Assembly (NCBI GenBank): GCA_052143315.1
Contig: JBKQTE010000078.1
Location: 1-15,997 of the forward strand
Direction of reading: 5' to 3'
DNA from: DASZIT01 sp052143315
GTDB lineage: Bacteria > Actinomycetota > Acidimicrobiia > Acidimicrobiales > RAAP-2
DNA: 15,997 nucleotides
Position 1 is the stretch's first letter. Every line of letters begins with the position of its first letter. The notes under the pieces are model-generated. The model worked only from the letters and a program-made list of their open reading frames with translations, had not been told where the DNA came from and did not search any database. Positions 7,993 to 14,909 of the stretch are shown here, piece after piece. A program made the position numbers and the translations under genes.

Positions 7993-9477
7993 TCAGCTCG
8001 CCGGCTCGGCGATCGACTTCGTCTCGAGATACTCCTCGAACCCGGCCACCCCCGACTCGCGGCCGATCCCGGACTGCTTGTACCCGCCGAACGGTACGTC
8101 CGGGCTGTACCAGAGGCCGCCGTTTACCCCGACGGTGCCGGTCCGGATGCGGTTGGCCACACCCACCGCCCGGTCACGGTCGGTGGCCCACACCGAGCCG
8201 GACAGCCCGTAGGTCGACTGGTTGGCCAGGGCCACCGCGTCGTCGTCGCCGTCATGGGGGATGACCACCAGCACCGGACCGAAGATCTCCTCCTGGGCCA
8301 CCCGGGCGGAGTTGTCGACCCCCACGATCAGGGTCGGCTCCACGTAGTACCCGGCATCGAGCCCCTCGGGCCGGCCGCCGCCGATGGCGAACGACCCGCC
8401 CTCCTCCTCGGCCAGCCGCAGGTAGCCCTCCACCCGGTCGCGCTGGCGGGCGCTGATCAGCGGTCCGCAGATGGTACGGGGGTTGGTGGGGTCGCCGGCG
8501 GGGAGCTGCCCCAGCATGACGGCGGTGGCGCTCACCGCGTCGTCGAACTGGCTTCGGGGCACCAGCAGACGGGTGGTGATGGCACATCCCTGGCCGGCGT
8601 GGGTGCATACGGTGAAGGCGGCCACTACGCAGGCGGTCGCCAGGTCGGCGTCGTCGAGGATCACGAAGGCCGACTTGCCGCCGAGCTCGAGGAAGACCTT
8701 CTTGAGGGTGTCTGCCGCCGAGGCCATCACCTTCTTGCCGGTGGCGGTGGACCCGGTGAAGCTGACCTGGTCCACCCGGGGGTCGAGGGAAAGCTGGGCG
8801 CCGATCCGGTGGTCGGAGGACGCCACCACATTGACCACCCCGGGCGGGATGTCGGTCTCCTCGGCGATCAGGCGCCCGAGCACGGTGGCGCACCAGGGGG
8901 TGTCGGGAGCCGGCTTCAGAACGACCGTGTTGCCGGCGGCCAGGGCTGGCCCCAGCTTGGCCAGGTTGATCTGGTGGGGGACGTTCCACGGGGAGATGGC
9001 CCCGACCACCCCGGTGGCTTCCCGCCGGACCCAGCGGTGGGAGGCGATGCCCAGGGGGGCGGCGTCGCCCAGGTCGGTCTCCCACTGGTAGCCCTCCAGC
9101 AGGTCGGCCACCCAGCCCAGGGAGGCGACCGGGTCGTCGAGCTGGGCGGAAGCGGTCAGACCCACCGGCGAGCCGGTCTCGGCCACCGTCATGGCCCGGA
9201 TCTCGTCGGCGTGGGCGAGGAAGGCGGCCTGCAGCTGGCGGAGGCCGGAGACCCGCCGCTCGACGTCGGTAGACCAGTCGGTGGTGTCGAAGGCCTGCCG
9301 GGCCGCGGCGATGGCCTCGTCGAGATCGTCGTCCCCGCCGTCGGCCACCACCCCGAGCACCTCCTCGGTGGCCGGGTTGAGCGTCTCGAAGGTGCGGCCG
9401 GACCGGGCGGGCCGGAGCTCGCCGCCGATGAGCAGCCGCTCCTCCCCGATGATGGCGGCGTCCCCGCTGGTGCTCAC
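7993..9477 (-). CDS. NAD(P)-dependent aldehyde dehydrogenase
   Basis: A 494-residue enzyme of the classical ALDH superfamily that oxidises an aldehyde to a carboxylic acid. Key residues are all present: Asn165 in SPWN, Lys188 in LKPA, the FTGSTATGK cofactor loop (240-248), Glu264 in LELGGKSA and catalytic Cys298 in AGQGC. EIFGPVL and the C-terminal PFGGYKQSGIGRE motif are also intact. GTG at 9477 is preceded by GGGGAG at five bases. It is second in the operon, 67 bp after the dehydrogenase gene, and that gap holds a clear inverted repeat. By context it matches AldA (Rv0768) of the mycobacterial CYP51 locus. The substrate is probably the aldehyde made by one of the alcohol dehydrogenases or P450s encoded here; this is inference. 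Confidence 0.95.
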   Translation of the reverse strand: MSTSGDAAIIGEERLLIGGELRPARSGRTFETLNPATEEVLGVVADGGDDDLDEAIAAARQAFDTTDWSTDVERRVSGLRQLQAAFLAHADEIRAMTVAETGSPVGLTASAQLDDPVASLGWVADLLEGYQWETDLGDAAPLGIASHRWVRREATGVVGAISPWNVPHQINLAKLGPALAAGNTVVLKPAPDTPWCATVLGRLIAEETDIPPGVVNVVASSDHRIGAQLSLDPRVDQVSFTGSTATGKKVMASAADTLKKVFLELGGKSAFVILDDADLATACVVAAFTVCTHAGQGCAITTRLLVPRSQFDDAVSATAVMLGQLPAGDPTNPRTICGPLISARQRDRVEGYLRLAEEEGGSFAIGGGRPEGLDAGYYVEPTLIVGVDNSARVAQEEIFGPVLVVIPHDGDDDAVALANQSTYGLSGSVWATDRDRAVGVANRIRTGTVGVNGGLWYSPDVPFGGYKQSGIGRESGVAGFEEYLETKSIAEPAS

Positions 9478-9495
9478 GTGCTCCCCTGTCCTCGA

Positions 9496-9518
9496 TCGGT
9501 AATGGATCCCATGACCGA
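9496..9518. promoter_or_regulatory. 23-bp inverted repeat in the gap before the aldehyde dehydrogenase gene
   Basis: The arms TCGGT-A-ATGG (9496-9505) and CCAT-G-ACCGA (9509-9518) are complementary at nine of ten positions around an ATC centre. It lies 19 bp upstream of the aldehyde dehydrogenase GTG, within the 67-bp gap. It may be an operator for an internal promoter or an RNA hairpin. It does not resemble the TGGACA palindrome of the main control region, so a different protein would bind it. Confidence 0.45.
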
Positions 9519-9544
9519 CGATCCGCCCCCGGGGGTGGCCGGCG

Positions 9545-10441
9545 TCACGATGCGTACGGGGTGCCGCGGACCCCGAAGATGTCGTCGGCCATCGCCTCGG
9601 TCAGGGCGGCCAGCGGCAGGTCGACCCCCAGGGTGTCGCCCGCCTGCACCGCCGCCCGCAGGTCCTTGTGGGCCAGCACCGCTGCCGCCGCCATGGCGTC
9701 GATGATCCCGCGGTCGTCGGTCTCGGTGAACGGCGCCACCGTCGAGCGGAACATCAGGGTGGACGCTCCGCCGATCCGGACATCGCTGGCCTTGACCACC
9801 TCGGCCAGCTTGGCCAGCTCGATGCCGGCCGACTCGGCCAGCACCTGGGCCTCGTAGGCCGCCAGCCACGACCCGTACTGGATGATGTTGCGGGCCAGCT
9901 TGGCGGTGAGGCCGGCGCCGAACGGCCCCATGCGCACGACCAAAGAGCTGATGGCGTCGAGCACCGGCATCACCCGGTCGATGGTCCCGGCGTCACCCCC
10001 GACCATGCAGATCAGGTCACCGGCGGCGGCCGCCGACGGCCCGCCGCTGACCCCGCAGTCGATCAGGTCCACGCCCACCTCGGACGCCTCGGCGCCGATG
10101 GCGGCCACACACGGTGCGGAGATGGTGCTGACCACGATGCACGAGGTGCCCGGCCCCGCCGTCGCCAGCGCCCCCTCGGGGCCGGAAAGCACGGCGTGCA
10201 CCTGGGCGTCGTTCACCACCGCCACCACCAGCACGTCGCTGCGCCGGGCCAGATCGGCCGGCGACTCCGCCACCGTGGCCTTGTCGGCGTAGCGGTCGGT
10301 GACCTCGGAGCGGAGGTCGCAGACCACCAGCGGAAACCCGCCGGCCAGCAGGCTGGACGCCACGCCGTCGCCGATGTCCCCCAGCCCGATCACACCTACG
10401 ACCGGGACCCCGGTCACGTCCTCGCCCTCTGCATCTGACAC
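9545..10441 (-). CDS. 3-hydroxyisobutyrate dehydrogenase / 6-phosphogluconate dehydrogenase-like NAD(P)-binding oxidoreductase
   Basis: A beta-hydroxyacid dehydrogenase of 298 residues that would oxidise a hydroxy acid or alcohol with NAD(P). The Rossmann motif GVIGLGDIGDG is at 16-26. The substrate-binding DCGVSGGPSAAAAGD segment is at 128-142. The catalytic lysine region GLTAKLARNIIQYG (177-190) gives Lys181 and Asn185. A late HKDL (258-261) also fits the family. GTG at 10441 is preferred because GGGGGAG lies six bases before it; an in-frame ATG at 10456 would overlap that site. It is the first gene of the minus-strand operon, with about 135 nt of leader from the proposed start site. Rv0770 is the apparent mycobacterial counterpart by context (from memory). 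Confidence 0.9.
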   Translation of the reverse strand: MSDAEGEDVTGVPVVGVIGLGDIGDGVASSLLAGGFPLVVCDLRSEVTDRYADKATVAESPADLARRSDVLVVAVVNDAQVHAVLSGPEGALATAGPGTSCIVVSTISAPCVAAIGAEASEVGVDLIDCGVSGGPSAAAAGDLICMVGGDAGTIDRVMPVLDAISSLVVRMGPFGAGLTAKLARNIIQYGSWLAAYEAQVLAESAGIELAKLAEVVKASDVRIGGASTLMFRSTVAPFTETDDRGIIDAMAAAAVLAHKDLRAAVQAGDTLGVDLPLAALTEAMADDIFGVRGTPYAS

Positions 10442-10517
10442 CCGGTTCTCCCCCATCGGCTTCGTCGTGCCCGCCCGGTGATGATGCCATCCCGGTGCCT
10501 GGCCGTCCGGGCCGGGC

Positions 10518-10535
10518 GGGCGTGGTAGGACGCCC
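10518..10535 (-). promoter_or_regulatory. Small hairpin in the 5' leader of the minus-strand operon
   Basis: GGGCGT (10518-10523) pairs with ACGCCC (10530-10535) around a six-base loop. It would lie in the untranslated leader between the proposed transcription start near 10577 and the GTG at 10441. In DNA this rich in G+C such a hairpin can arise by chance, so a regulatory role is only a possibility. Confidence 0.25.
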
Positions 10536-10568
10536 CCGGGCCGGGCTGCTCGCAGATGCCCCTCGATT

Positions 10569-10598
10569 TGGACACCTGTCCAGACTATAGTGTGGACA
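10569..10598. promoter_or_regulatory. Probable TetR operator: TGGACA-CC-TGTCCA palindrome plus a third half-site
   Basis: A perfect palindrome with six-base arms, TGGACA (10569-10574) and TGTCCA (10577-10582), is followed by a third half-site, GGACA, at 10594-10598 in the same orientation as the first. The set lies between two divergent operons and brackets the shared -10 element. The TetR-family gene begins about 85-100 bp away and heads one operon. Binding here would cover the -10 and start site of the minus promoter and the start site of the plus promoter, so one repressor could silence both. The protein-site pairing is inference from position. Confidence 0.65.
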
Positions 10599-10613
10599 CA
10601 TGACTTCCCGCAA
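10584..10613 (-). promoter_or_regulatory. Probable promoter of the minus-strand dehydrogenase operon
   Basis: On the minus strand TTGCGG (10613-10608) and TATAGT (10589-10584) are separated by 18 bp, a good sigma-70-type match. The -10 is half of the perfect palindrome ACTATAGT (10584-10591), which also provides TATAGT on the plus strand. Transcription would start near 10577, inside the TGGACA palindrome. The -35 lies inside the 28-codon leader reading frame of the other operon, so the promoters interlock. Confidence 0.55.
10586..10600 (+). promoter_or_regulatory. Probable leaderless promoter of the plus-strand P450 operon
   Basis: TATAGT (10586-10591) ends eight bases before the ATG at 10600, the spacing expected if the transcript starts at or next to the A of the start codon. 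No good -35 is visible at the normal distance; TTGGAC at 10568-10573 is too close. Leaderless transcripts with just a -10 are common in actinobacteria. The GGACA half-site lies in the start region. Confidence 0.5.
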
Positions 10614-10686
10614 CGACGCCCAACCGGCCGAGCCGCACGACCAGTCCGCCCCGCCCGGCGCCGCCAAGCCAGTGGCGGCCCGATGA
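10600..10686 (+). CDS. Putative 28-residue leaderless leader peptide, coupled to the TetR gene
   Basis: The ATG at 10600 starts a 28-codon frame whose TGA (10684-10686) overlaps the ATG of the TetR gene as ATGA. The peptide starts MTSRNDAQPAEPHD and is Pro/Ala-rich, with no motif or membrane segment. The TetR ATG has no convincing Shine-Dalgarno of its own, so ribosomes arriving from this frame could re-initiate there. The peptide may matter only as a translation starter. The main alternative is a longer TetR protein from the in-frame GTG at 10590, but that codon overlaps the -10 element and would not be in the predicted transcript. Confidence 0.4.
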   Translation: MTSRNDAQPAEPHDQSAPPGAAKPVAAR

Positions 10687-11279
10687 CGGAGGCCCCCGTC
10701 CTCGAGGCGACCAGGCGACACCTGACCGAGCGCCAGGCCGAGGTCGTCGAGCAGCTGGTGGAGGCCACCGCCGACGAGGTCATCGAGGTCGGCTACCCCG
10801 GCCTCACCGTCCGCAACGTGGCCCGGAGGGCGGGGGTGGCGCCGGCCACCGCCTACAACTACTTCAGCTCCAAGGACCACCTGCTGGCCGAGCTGCTGTG
10901 GCGCCGGATGCGGGCACTGCCGCCGGTCGACGCCAGCTCGGGCGGCTCGCTGGTCGAGCGGCTGGCCGACACGGTGCAGATGATGGTCCTCCTCACCACC
11001 GGGAGCCCGGTGGTGGTCGGGGCATGCACCAGCGCCCTGCTCAACGCCACCCCCGACGTCAAGCACCTGCGCGACCGGATCGGGTCGGAGATCCACCGGC
11101 GGTTCGTCGACGCGCTGGGCGACGAGATCGACCCGAAGGTGGTGGTGGTCCTCGAGACCACCTACTCCGGTGCCCTGCTGCTGGCGGGCATGGGCCACAT
11201 GGCCTACGACGACGTCCCCGCCTTCCTGGCCGAGGCGGCCGGCCTGATGATCACCGATGATCGAGGGGGCCCTTCGTGA
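10683..11279 (+). CDS. TetR-family transcriptional regulator
   Basis: A 198-residue regulator. The N-terminal helix-turn-helix is clear at about 25-70: EVGYPGLTVRNVARRAGVAP followed by ATAYNYFSSKDHLLAELL, with the family-typical TAYNYF recognition helix. The C-terminal two-thirds is helical and would bind an inducer and dimerise. It heads the plus-strand operon, and the next gene's GTG overlaps its stop as GTGA, so regulator and P450 are made together and it probably represses its own operon. The likely operator lies just upstream between the divergent promoters. By context it matches Rv0767c of M. tuberculosis (from memory). Inducer unknown; a substrate of the neighbouring P450s would be a reasonable guess. 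Confidence 0.93.
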   Translation: MTEAPVLEATRRHLTERQAEVVEQLVEATADEVIEVGYPGLTVRNVARRAGVAPATAYNYFSSKDHLLAELLWRRMRALPPVDASSGGSLVERLADTVQMMVLLTTGSPVVVGACTSALLNATPDVKHLRDRIGSEIHRRFVDALGDEIDPKVVVVLETTYSGALLLAGMGHMAYDDVPAFLAEAAGLMITDDRGGPS

Positions 11280-12478
11280 CCGTCGACACCGGCACGCCGT
11301 TGGCCTACAGCCCGTACGCCTACGCGATCCACGAGGACCCGTACCCGATCTACGCCCGGCTGCGGGCCGAGGCCCCCGTCTACCGGAACGACGAGTTCGA
11401 CTTCTGGGCACTCTCGCGCCACGAGGACCTCCTGGCCGCCTTCCGGAACGTCGACACGTTCTCCAACGCCTACGGGGTGTCGCTGGAGCCGGCCGCCTTC
11501 GGGCCGGACGCCCACAAGATGATGTCGTTCCTGGCCCTCGACCCGCCGCGCCACACCCGGATGCGCTCGCTGATCGGCAAGGGCTTCGCCCCGTCCAGGG
11601 TGGCCCAGATGGAGGAGCGGATCCGCCAGATCGCCCTCGAGCACCTCGAGCCGGCCCTCGAGCGGGGCGAGTTCGACTTCATCGCCGACTACGCCGGCAA
11701 GCTCCCCATGGACGTGATCTCCGAGCTGGTGGGGGTGCCGAGGGCGGACCGGGCCGAGGTGCGGCGCCTGGCCGACCTGGTGGTCCACCGCGAGGAGGGT
11801 CTCTTCGACGTGCCGCAGGCCGGGATGGACGCCGCCCTCACCCTGGTCGGGTACTACCAGGGGATGGTCGACGACCGTCGCCGGGCCCGGCAGCACGACC
11901 TGACCTCGGACCTGCTCGAGGCCGAGATCGACGGGGACAAGCTCACCGACGAGGAGGTCATCGGCTTCCTCTTCCTGATGGTGGTGGCAGGCAACGAGAC
12001 CACCACCAAGCTGCTGGGCAACGCCTGGTACTGGGGGTGGCGCCATCCCGAGCAGGGGACCAAGCCGTTCGACGACCCGGACCGGGTGGGCGACTGGACC
12101 GAGGAGACGCTGCGCTACGACACCTCCAGCCAGATGGTCCTGCGGGTGACCCGGGCGCCGCTCGAGCTCCACGGCACGGTGATCCCCGAGGGCGCCCGGG
12201 TGCTGCTCCTGATCGGGTCGGGCAACCGCGACGAGTCGGTCTTCCCCGACCCCGACCGCTACGACCTCGACCGCGACACCTCCAAGCTGATCAGCTTCGG
12301 CAACGGCCGCCACTTCTGCATGGGTGCCCCGCTGGCCCGCCTCGAGGCGCGCGTCGGGCTCGGCGAGCTGGTCAAGCGGGTCTCGAGCTACGACGTCGAC
12401 CCCTCGGGCATCGTGCGGGTGCACTCCATCAACGTCCGGGGCCTGGCCGCCCTGCCCACCACGGTGCAGACCCGCTGA
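11276..12478 (+). CDS. Cytochrome P450, CYP123-like
   Basis: A soluble bacterial P450 of 400 residues that would insert oxygen into an organic substrate using electrons from a ferredoxin. The I-helix oxygen-binding motif is AGNETT (238-243). The K-helix ExxR is Glu277-Arg280 in EETLRYD. The heme loop FGNGRHFC puts the thiolate at Cys348. The C-helix segment DPPRHTRMRSLIGKGF is typical. The start is the GTG at 11276 overlapping the TetR stop, with GAGGGGG upstream. It precedes an SDR and CYP51 in the same order as Rv0766c (CYP123), Rv0765c and Rv0764c in M. tuberculosis, hence the CYP123-like label; sequence alone would give just a class I bacterial P450. Substrate unknown. Confidence 0.93.
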   Translation: MTVDTGTPLAYSPYAYAIHEDPYPIYARLRAEAPVYRNDEFDFWALSRHEDLLAAFRNVDTFSNAYGVSLEPAAFGPDAHKMMSFLALDPPRHTRMRSLIGKGFAPSRVAQMEERIRQIALEHLEPALERGEFDFIADYAGKLPMDVISELVGVPRADRAEVRRLADLVVHREEGLFDVPQAGMDAALTLVGYYQGMVDDRRRARQHDLTSDLLEAEIDGDKLTDEEVIGFLFLMVVAGNETTTKLLGNAWYWGWRHPEQGTKPFDDPDRVGDWTEETLRYDTSSQMVLRVTRAPLELHGTVIPEGARVLLLIGSGNRDESVFPDPDRYDLDRDTSKLISFGNGRHFCMGAPLARLEARVGLGELVKRVSSYDVDPSGIVRVHSINVRGLAALPTTVQTR

Positions 12479-13263
12479 TGCCACCGTTCGACCCCCACCC
12501 CGAGTGCCGCCCGGCGGTGGTCACCGGCGCCTCCTCCGGCATCGGCGAGGCGACCGCCACGGCCCTGGCCGCCCTCGGCCACCCGGTGGTGCTCGGTGCC
12601 CGCCGGGTCGAGCAGTGCGAGGACTCCGCCGCCGCCATCAGGGCCGGCGGCGGCGAGGCCGTGGCCATCCACCTGGACCTGGCCGACGGGGACTCGATCG
12701 ATCGGTTCGCGGCGGCCGCCGTCGACACACTCGGCCAGGTCGAGATCGTGGTCTCCAACGCCGGTCAGAACCGGGCCGGCGCCGTCCTCGACACCGGCGC
12801 CGACGAGTTCGAGGGCGTGCTGGCCGTCAACGTGGCCGGCACCCACCGCCTGGTGCTGGCCCTGCTGCCGGCCATGGTGGCCCGCAAGCGGGGCGACATC
12901 GTCTTCGTCACGTCCGATGTGGTCGAGCGGCCCCGCCCGTCGATGGCGGCGTACGTGACCTCCAAGTGGGGGCTCGAGGGGTACGCGCGGTCGCTGCAGA
13001 TGGAGCTGGAGGGCACCGGGGTGCGGGCCACCATCCTCCGGCCCGGGCCGACCCTCACCGGCATGGGGATGGACTGGGACCCCGACGTCACCGGCGAGGT
13101 CATCGAGCAGTGGGCGACCTGGGGCTTCGCCCGCCACTCCAACTTCATGCGCCCCCCGGGCGTGGCCCAGGCCATCGTGGCGGCGGTGTCCCTGCCCCGG
13201 GGCACCCACGCCACCGTCATCGAGCTACAACCGGAAGCACCAATCTTGGAGGTCGAGGAATGA
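12478..13263 (+). CDS. Short-chain dehydrogenase/reductase between the two P450 genes
   Basis: A classical SDR of 261 residues. TGASSGIG is at 16-23, and Arg42-Arg43 after the second strand suggest NADP(H) preference. NAG is at 94-96. The triad is Ser146, Tyr159 and Lys163 (YVTSK), with the usual 13-residue Ser-Tyr spacing. Its ATG shares one base with the preceding P450 stop (TGATG), and its own stop overlaps the CYP51 start (ATGA), so the three genes are translationally linked. Position matches Rv0765c in the mycobacterial CYP51 operon (from memory). A role in oxidising a hydroxyl made by a P450, or in reducing a keto group, fits the context; a sterol or terpenoid substrate is only inferred. 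Confidence 0.93.
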   Translation: MPPFDPHPECRPAVVTGASSGIGEATATALAALGHPVVLGARRVEQCEDSAAAIRAGGGEAVAIHLDLADGDSIDRFAAAAVDTLGQVEIVVSNAGQNRAGAVLDTGADEFEGVLAVNVAGTHRLVLALLPAMVARKRGDIVFVTSDVVERPRPSMAAYVTSKWGLEGYARSLQMELEGTGVRATILRPGPTLTGMGMDWDPDVTGEVIEQWATWGFARHSNFMRPPGVAQAIVAAVSLPRGTHATVIELQPEAPILEVEE

Positions 13264-14711
13264 CCGTTGCCGTCGATTTGAAAGAGCCCCGCCGGGTGTC
13301 GGGGGGCGAGGGGGAGACCGGCCACCTCGAGGAGCTGCGCCACGACCCGATCGCCCTGATGCAGCGGGTCCGGTCGGAGTGCGGCGACGTCGGCGTCTTC
13401 CGCCTGGCCGACCGGGACGTGGTGCTGGCCACCGGGGCCACCGCCAACGAGTTCTTCTTCCGGGCCCCCGAGGAGCTCCTCGACCAGGCCGAGGCGTACC
13501 CCTTCATGACCCCGGTGTTCGGCGAGGGCGTCATCTTCGACGCCTCCCCCGAGCGTCGCCGGGAGATGCTCCACAACCAGGCCCTGCGGGACAAGTTCAT
13601 GCGGGGCCATGCCGCCACCATCGCCGACGAGGTCGAGCGGATGGTGGCCGGGTGGGACGACGAGGGCGACATCGACCTCCTCGACTGGCTCGCCGAGCTG
13701 ACCATCTACACGTCGTCGGCCTGCCTGGTGGGCAAGCGGTTCCGCCAGGAGCTCGACAAGCGGTTCGCCGAGCTCTACCACGACCTCGAGCGGGGGACCG
13801 ACGCCATCGCCTTCGTCGACCCGTACGCCCCCATCGAGAGCTTCCGGCGCCGGGACGCCGCCCGGGTCGGGCTCGTCCAGCTGGTGCAGGCGATCATGGA
13901 GAAGCGGGCCGCCGGGCCGCCGCCGGCCGACGACGACCGGGACCTGCTCGACGTCCTCATGTCCATCACCAAGGAGGACGGCTCCCCCCGCTTCCCGGCC
14001 GACCAGGTCACCGGCATGTTCATCTCCATGATGTTCGCCGGCCACCACACCACCTCGGGCACCGCCGCCTGGACGCTGGTGGAGCTCCTGCGTCACCCCG
14101 ACGAGATGGAGATCGTCGGCCACGAGCTCCGGGAGCTCTACGCCGGCGGGGCCGAGGTCAGCTACCAGGCGCTCCGGGAGATGCCCAGGCTGGAAGGGGC
14201 GATCAAGGAGGCGCTGCGCCTCCATCCACCGCTCATCCTGCTGCTGCGGGTGGCCCAAGAAGATGTCGAGTGCGACGGCTACGCCATCCGGGCCGGTCAG
14301 ATGGTCGGGGCCAGCCCGGCCATCTCCAACCGGATCCCCGAGGACTTCCCCGACGCCGACTCCTTCGTCCCGGCCCGGTACCTCGAAGGCCGGGAGGAGG
14401 ACCGGGCCAATCCCTGGACGTGGATCCCCTTCGGCGCCGGCCGGCACCGCTGCGTGGGAGCCACCTTCGCCATGATGCAGCTGAAGGCCATCTTCTCCGT
14501 GTTGCTGCTCGACTGGGAGTTCGAGCTGGCCCAGCCACCGGAGAGCTACCGCAACGACCACTCGAAGATGGTGGTGCAGATGGAGCAGCCGTGCGTGGTG
14601 CACTACCGCCGGAAGCCGGAAGGCCGTCTCGGGGGCACCGCCACCGACGCCACCGACGCCACCGCCGGCGCTTCCGGTCCCGACGCCGCCGGGGAGCGCC
14701 CGGCGTCGTGA
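13260..14711 (+). CDS. cyp51: Cytochrome P450 CYP51, sterol 14-alpha-demethylase family
   Basis: CYP51 removes the 14-alpha-methyl group of sterols in three oxidations, releasing formate. The 483-residue product follows the M. tuberculosis enzyme almost without gaps, as I recall it, with a constant +4 offset. EAYPFMTP supplies Tyr80 (Mtb Tyr76) and Phe82 (Mtb Phe78). FAGHHTTSGT holds His262, His263 and Thr264 (Mtb 258-260). ExxR is Glu317-Arg320, and the heme loop FGAGRHRC gives Cys398 (Mtb Cys394). No membrane anchor is present, so it should be soluble. A 30-residue low-complexity Ala/Thr/Asp tail follows the conserved end; part is a nine-base repeat encoding ATD units. ATG 13260 has GGAGG upstream and overlaps the SDR stop. 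Whether the native substrate is a sterol is unknown. Confidence 0.96.
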   Translation: MTVAVDLKEPRRVSGGEGETGHLEELRHDPIALMQRVRSECGDVGVFRLADRDVVLATGATANEFFFRAPEELLDQAEAYPFMTPVFGEGVIFDASPERRREMLHNQALRDKFMRGHAATIADEVERMVAGWDDEGDIDLLDWLAELTIYTSSACLVGKRFRQELDKRFAELYHDLERGTDAIAFVDPYAPIESFRRRDAARVGLVQLVQAIMEKRAAGPPPADDDRDLLDVLMSITKEDGSPRFPADQVTGMFISMMFAGHHTTSGTAAWTLVELLRHPDEMEIVGHELRELYAGGAEVSYQALREMPRLEGAIKEALRLHPPLILLLRVAQEDVECDGYAIRAGQMVGASPAISNRIPEDFPDADSFVPARYLEGREEDRANPWTWIPFGAGRHRCVGATFAMMQLKAIFSVLLLDWEFELAQPPESYRNDHSKMVVQMEQPCVVHYRRKPEGRLGGTATDATDATAGASGPDAAGERPAS

Positions 14712-14905
14712 GGGTCACCGTCGATCTGGATCTCTGCCAGGGCCACGGCGTCTGCGAGACCGAGGCCCCCGGCGTCTTCGAGCTCGGTAAGAACCGCCAG
14801 GTCACCGTGATGGACCCCACCCCGGACGAGGATCGCCGGGCCGAGGTCGAAGCCGCCGTCCGCTACTGCCCCACCGCCGCGCTACGAATCCTCGAGGAGG
14901 ACTGA
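14708..14905 (+). CDS. [3Fe-4S] ferredoxin, P450 redox partner
   Basis: A 65-residue acidic ferredoxin that should pass electrons to the P450s encoded beside it. The cluster ligands are Cys10 and Cys16 in CQGHGVC and Cys54 in YCP. His13 replaces the middle cysteine of a 4Fe-4S motif, so a single [3Fe-4S] cluster is expected. The start is the GTG at 14708, whose GTGA overlaps the CYP51 stop, so the two proteins are probably made in near-equal amounts. Rv0763c, which follows CYP51 in M. tuberculosis, is the apparent counterpart and is known to support CYP51. No ferredoxin reductase gene is in the window, so a reductase must come from elsewhere. Confidence 0.95.
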   Translation: MRVTVDLDLCQGHGVCETEAPGVFELGKNRQVTVMDPTPDEDRRAEVEAAVRYCPTAALRILEED

Positions 14906-14909
14906 ACCG

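Noticed and set aside
9526..9535. CCCCCGGGGG palindrome after the HIBADH-like gene
   Set aside because: Ten bases without room for a loop and without a T-tract; expected by chance in such G+C-rich DNA.
8254..9705. 483-residue plus-strand open frame across the aldehyde dehydrogenase gene
   Set aside because: Composition is Gly/Val/His-rich with no domain; the opposite strand encodes a complete ALDH with all catalytic residues.
10590..10682. Longer TetR protein from the GTG at 10590
   Set aside because: The codon overlaps the -10 element, the extra residues are not TetR-like, and the usual TetR N-terminus starts near the ATG at 10683. Kept only as an alternative.
11257..12477. N-terminal extension of the second SDR through the first P450 gene
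   Set aside because: The frame is open by chance. The SDR fold starts just after the ATG at 12478, and the upstream residues are an off-frame reading of the P450.
12765..14603. 612-residue minus-strand open frame across CYP51
   Set aside because: Antisense shadow caused by G+C-rich third codon positions; CYP51 on the plus strand is certain.
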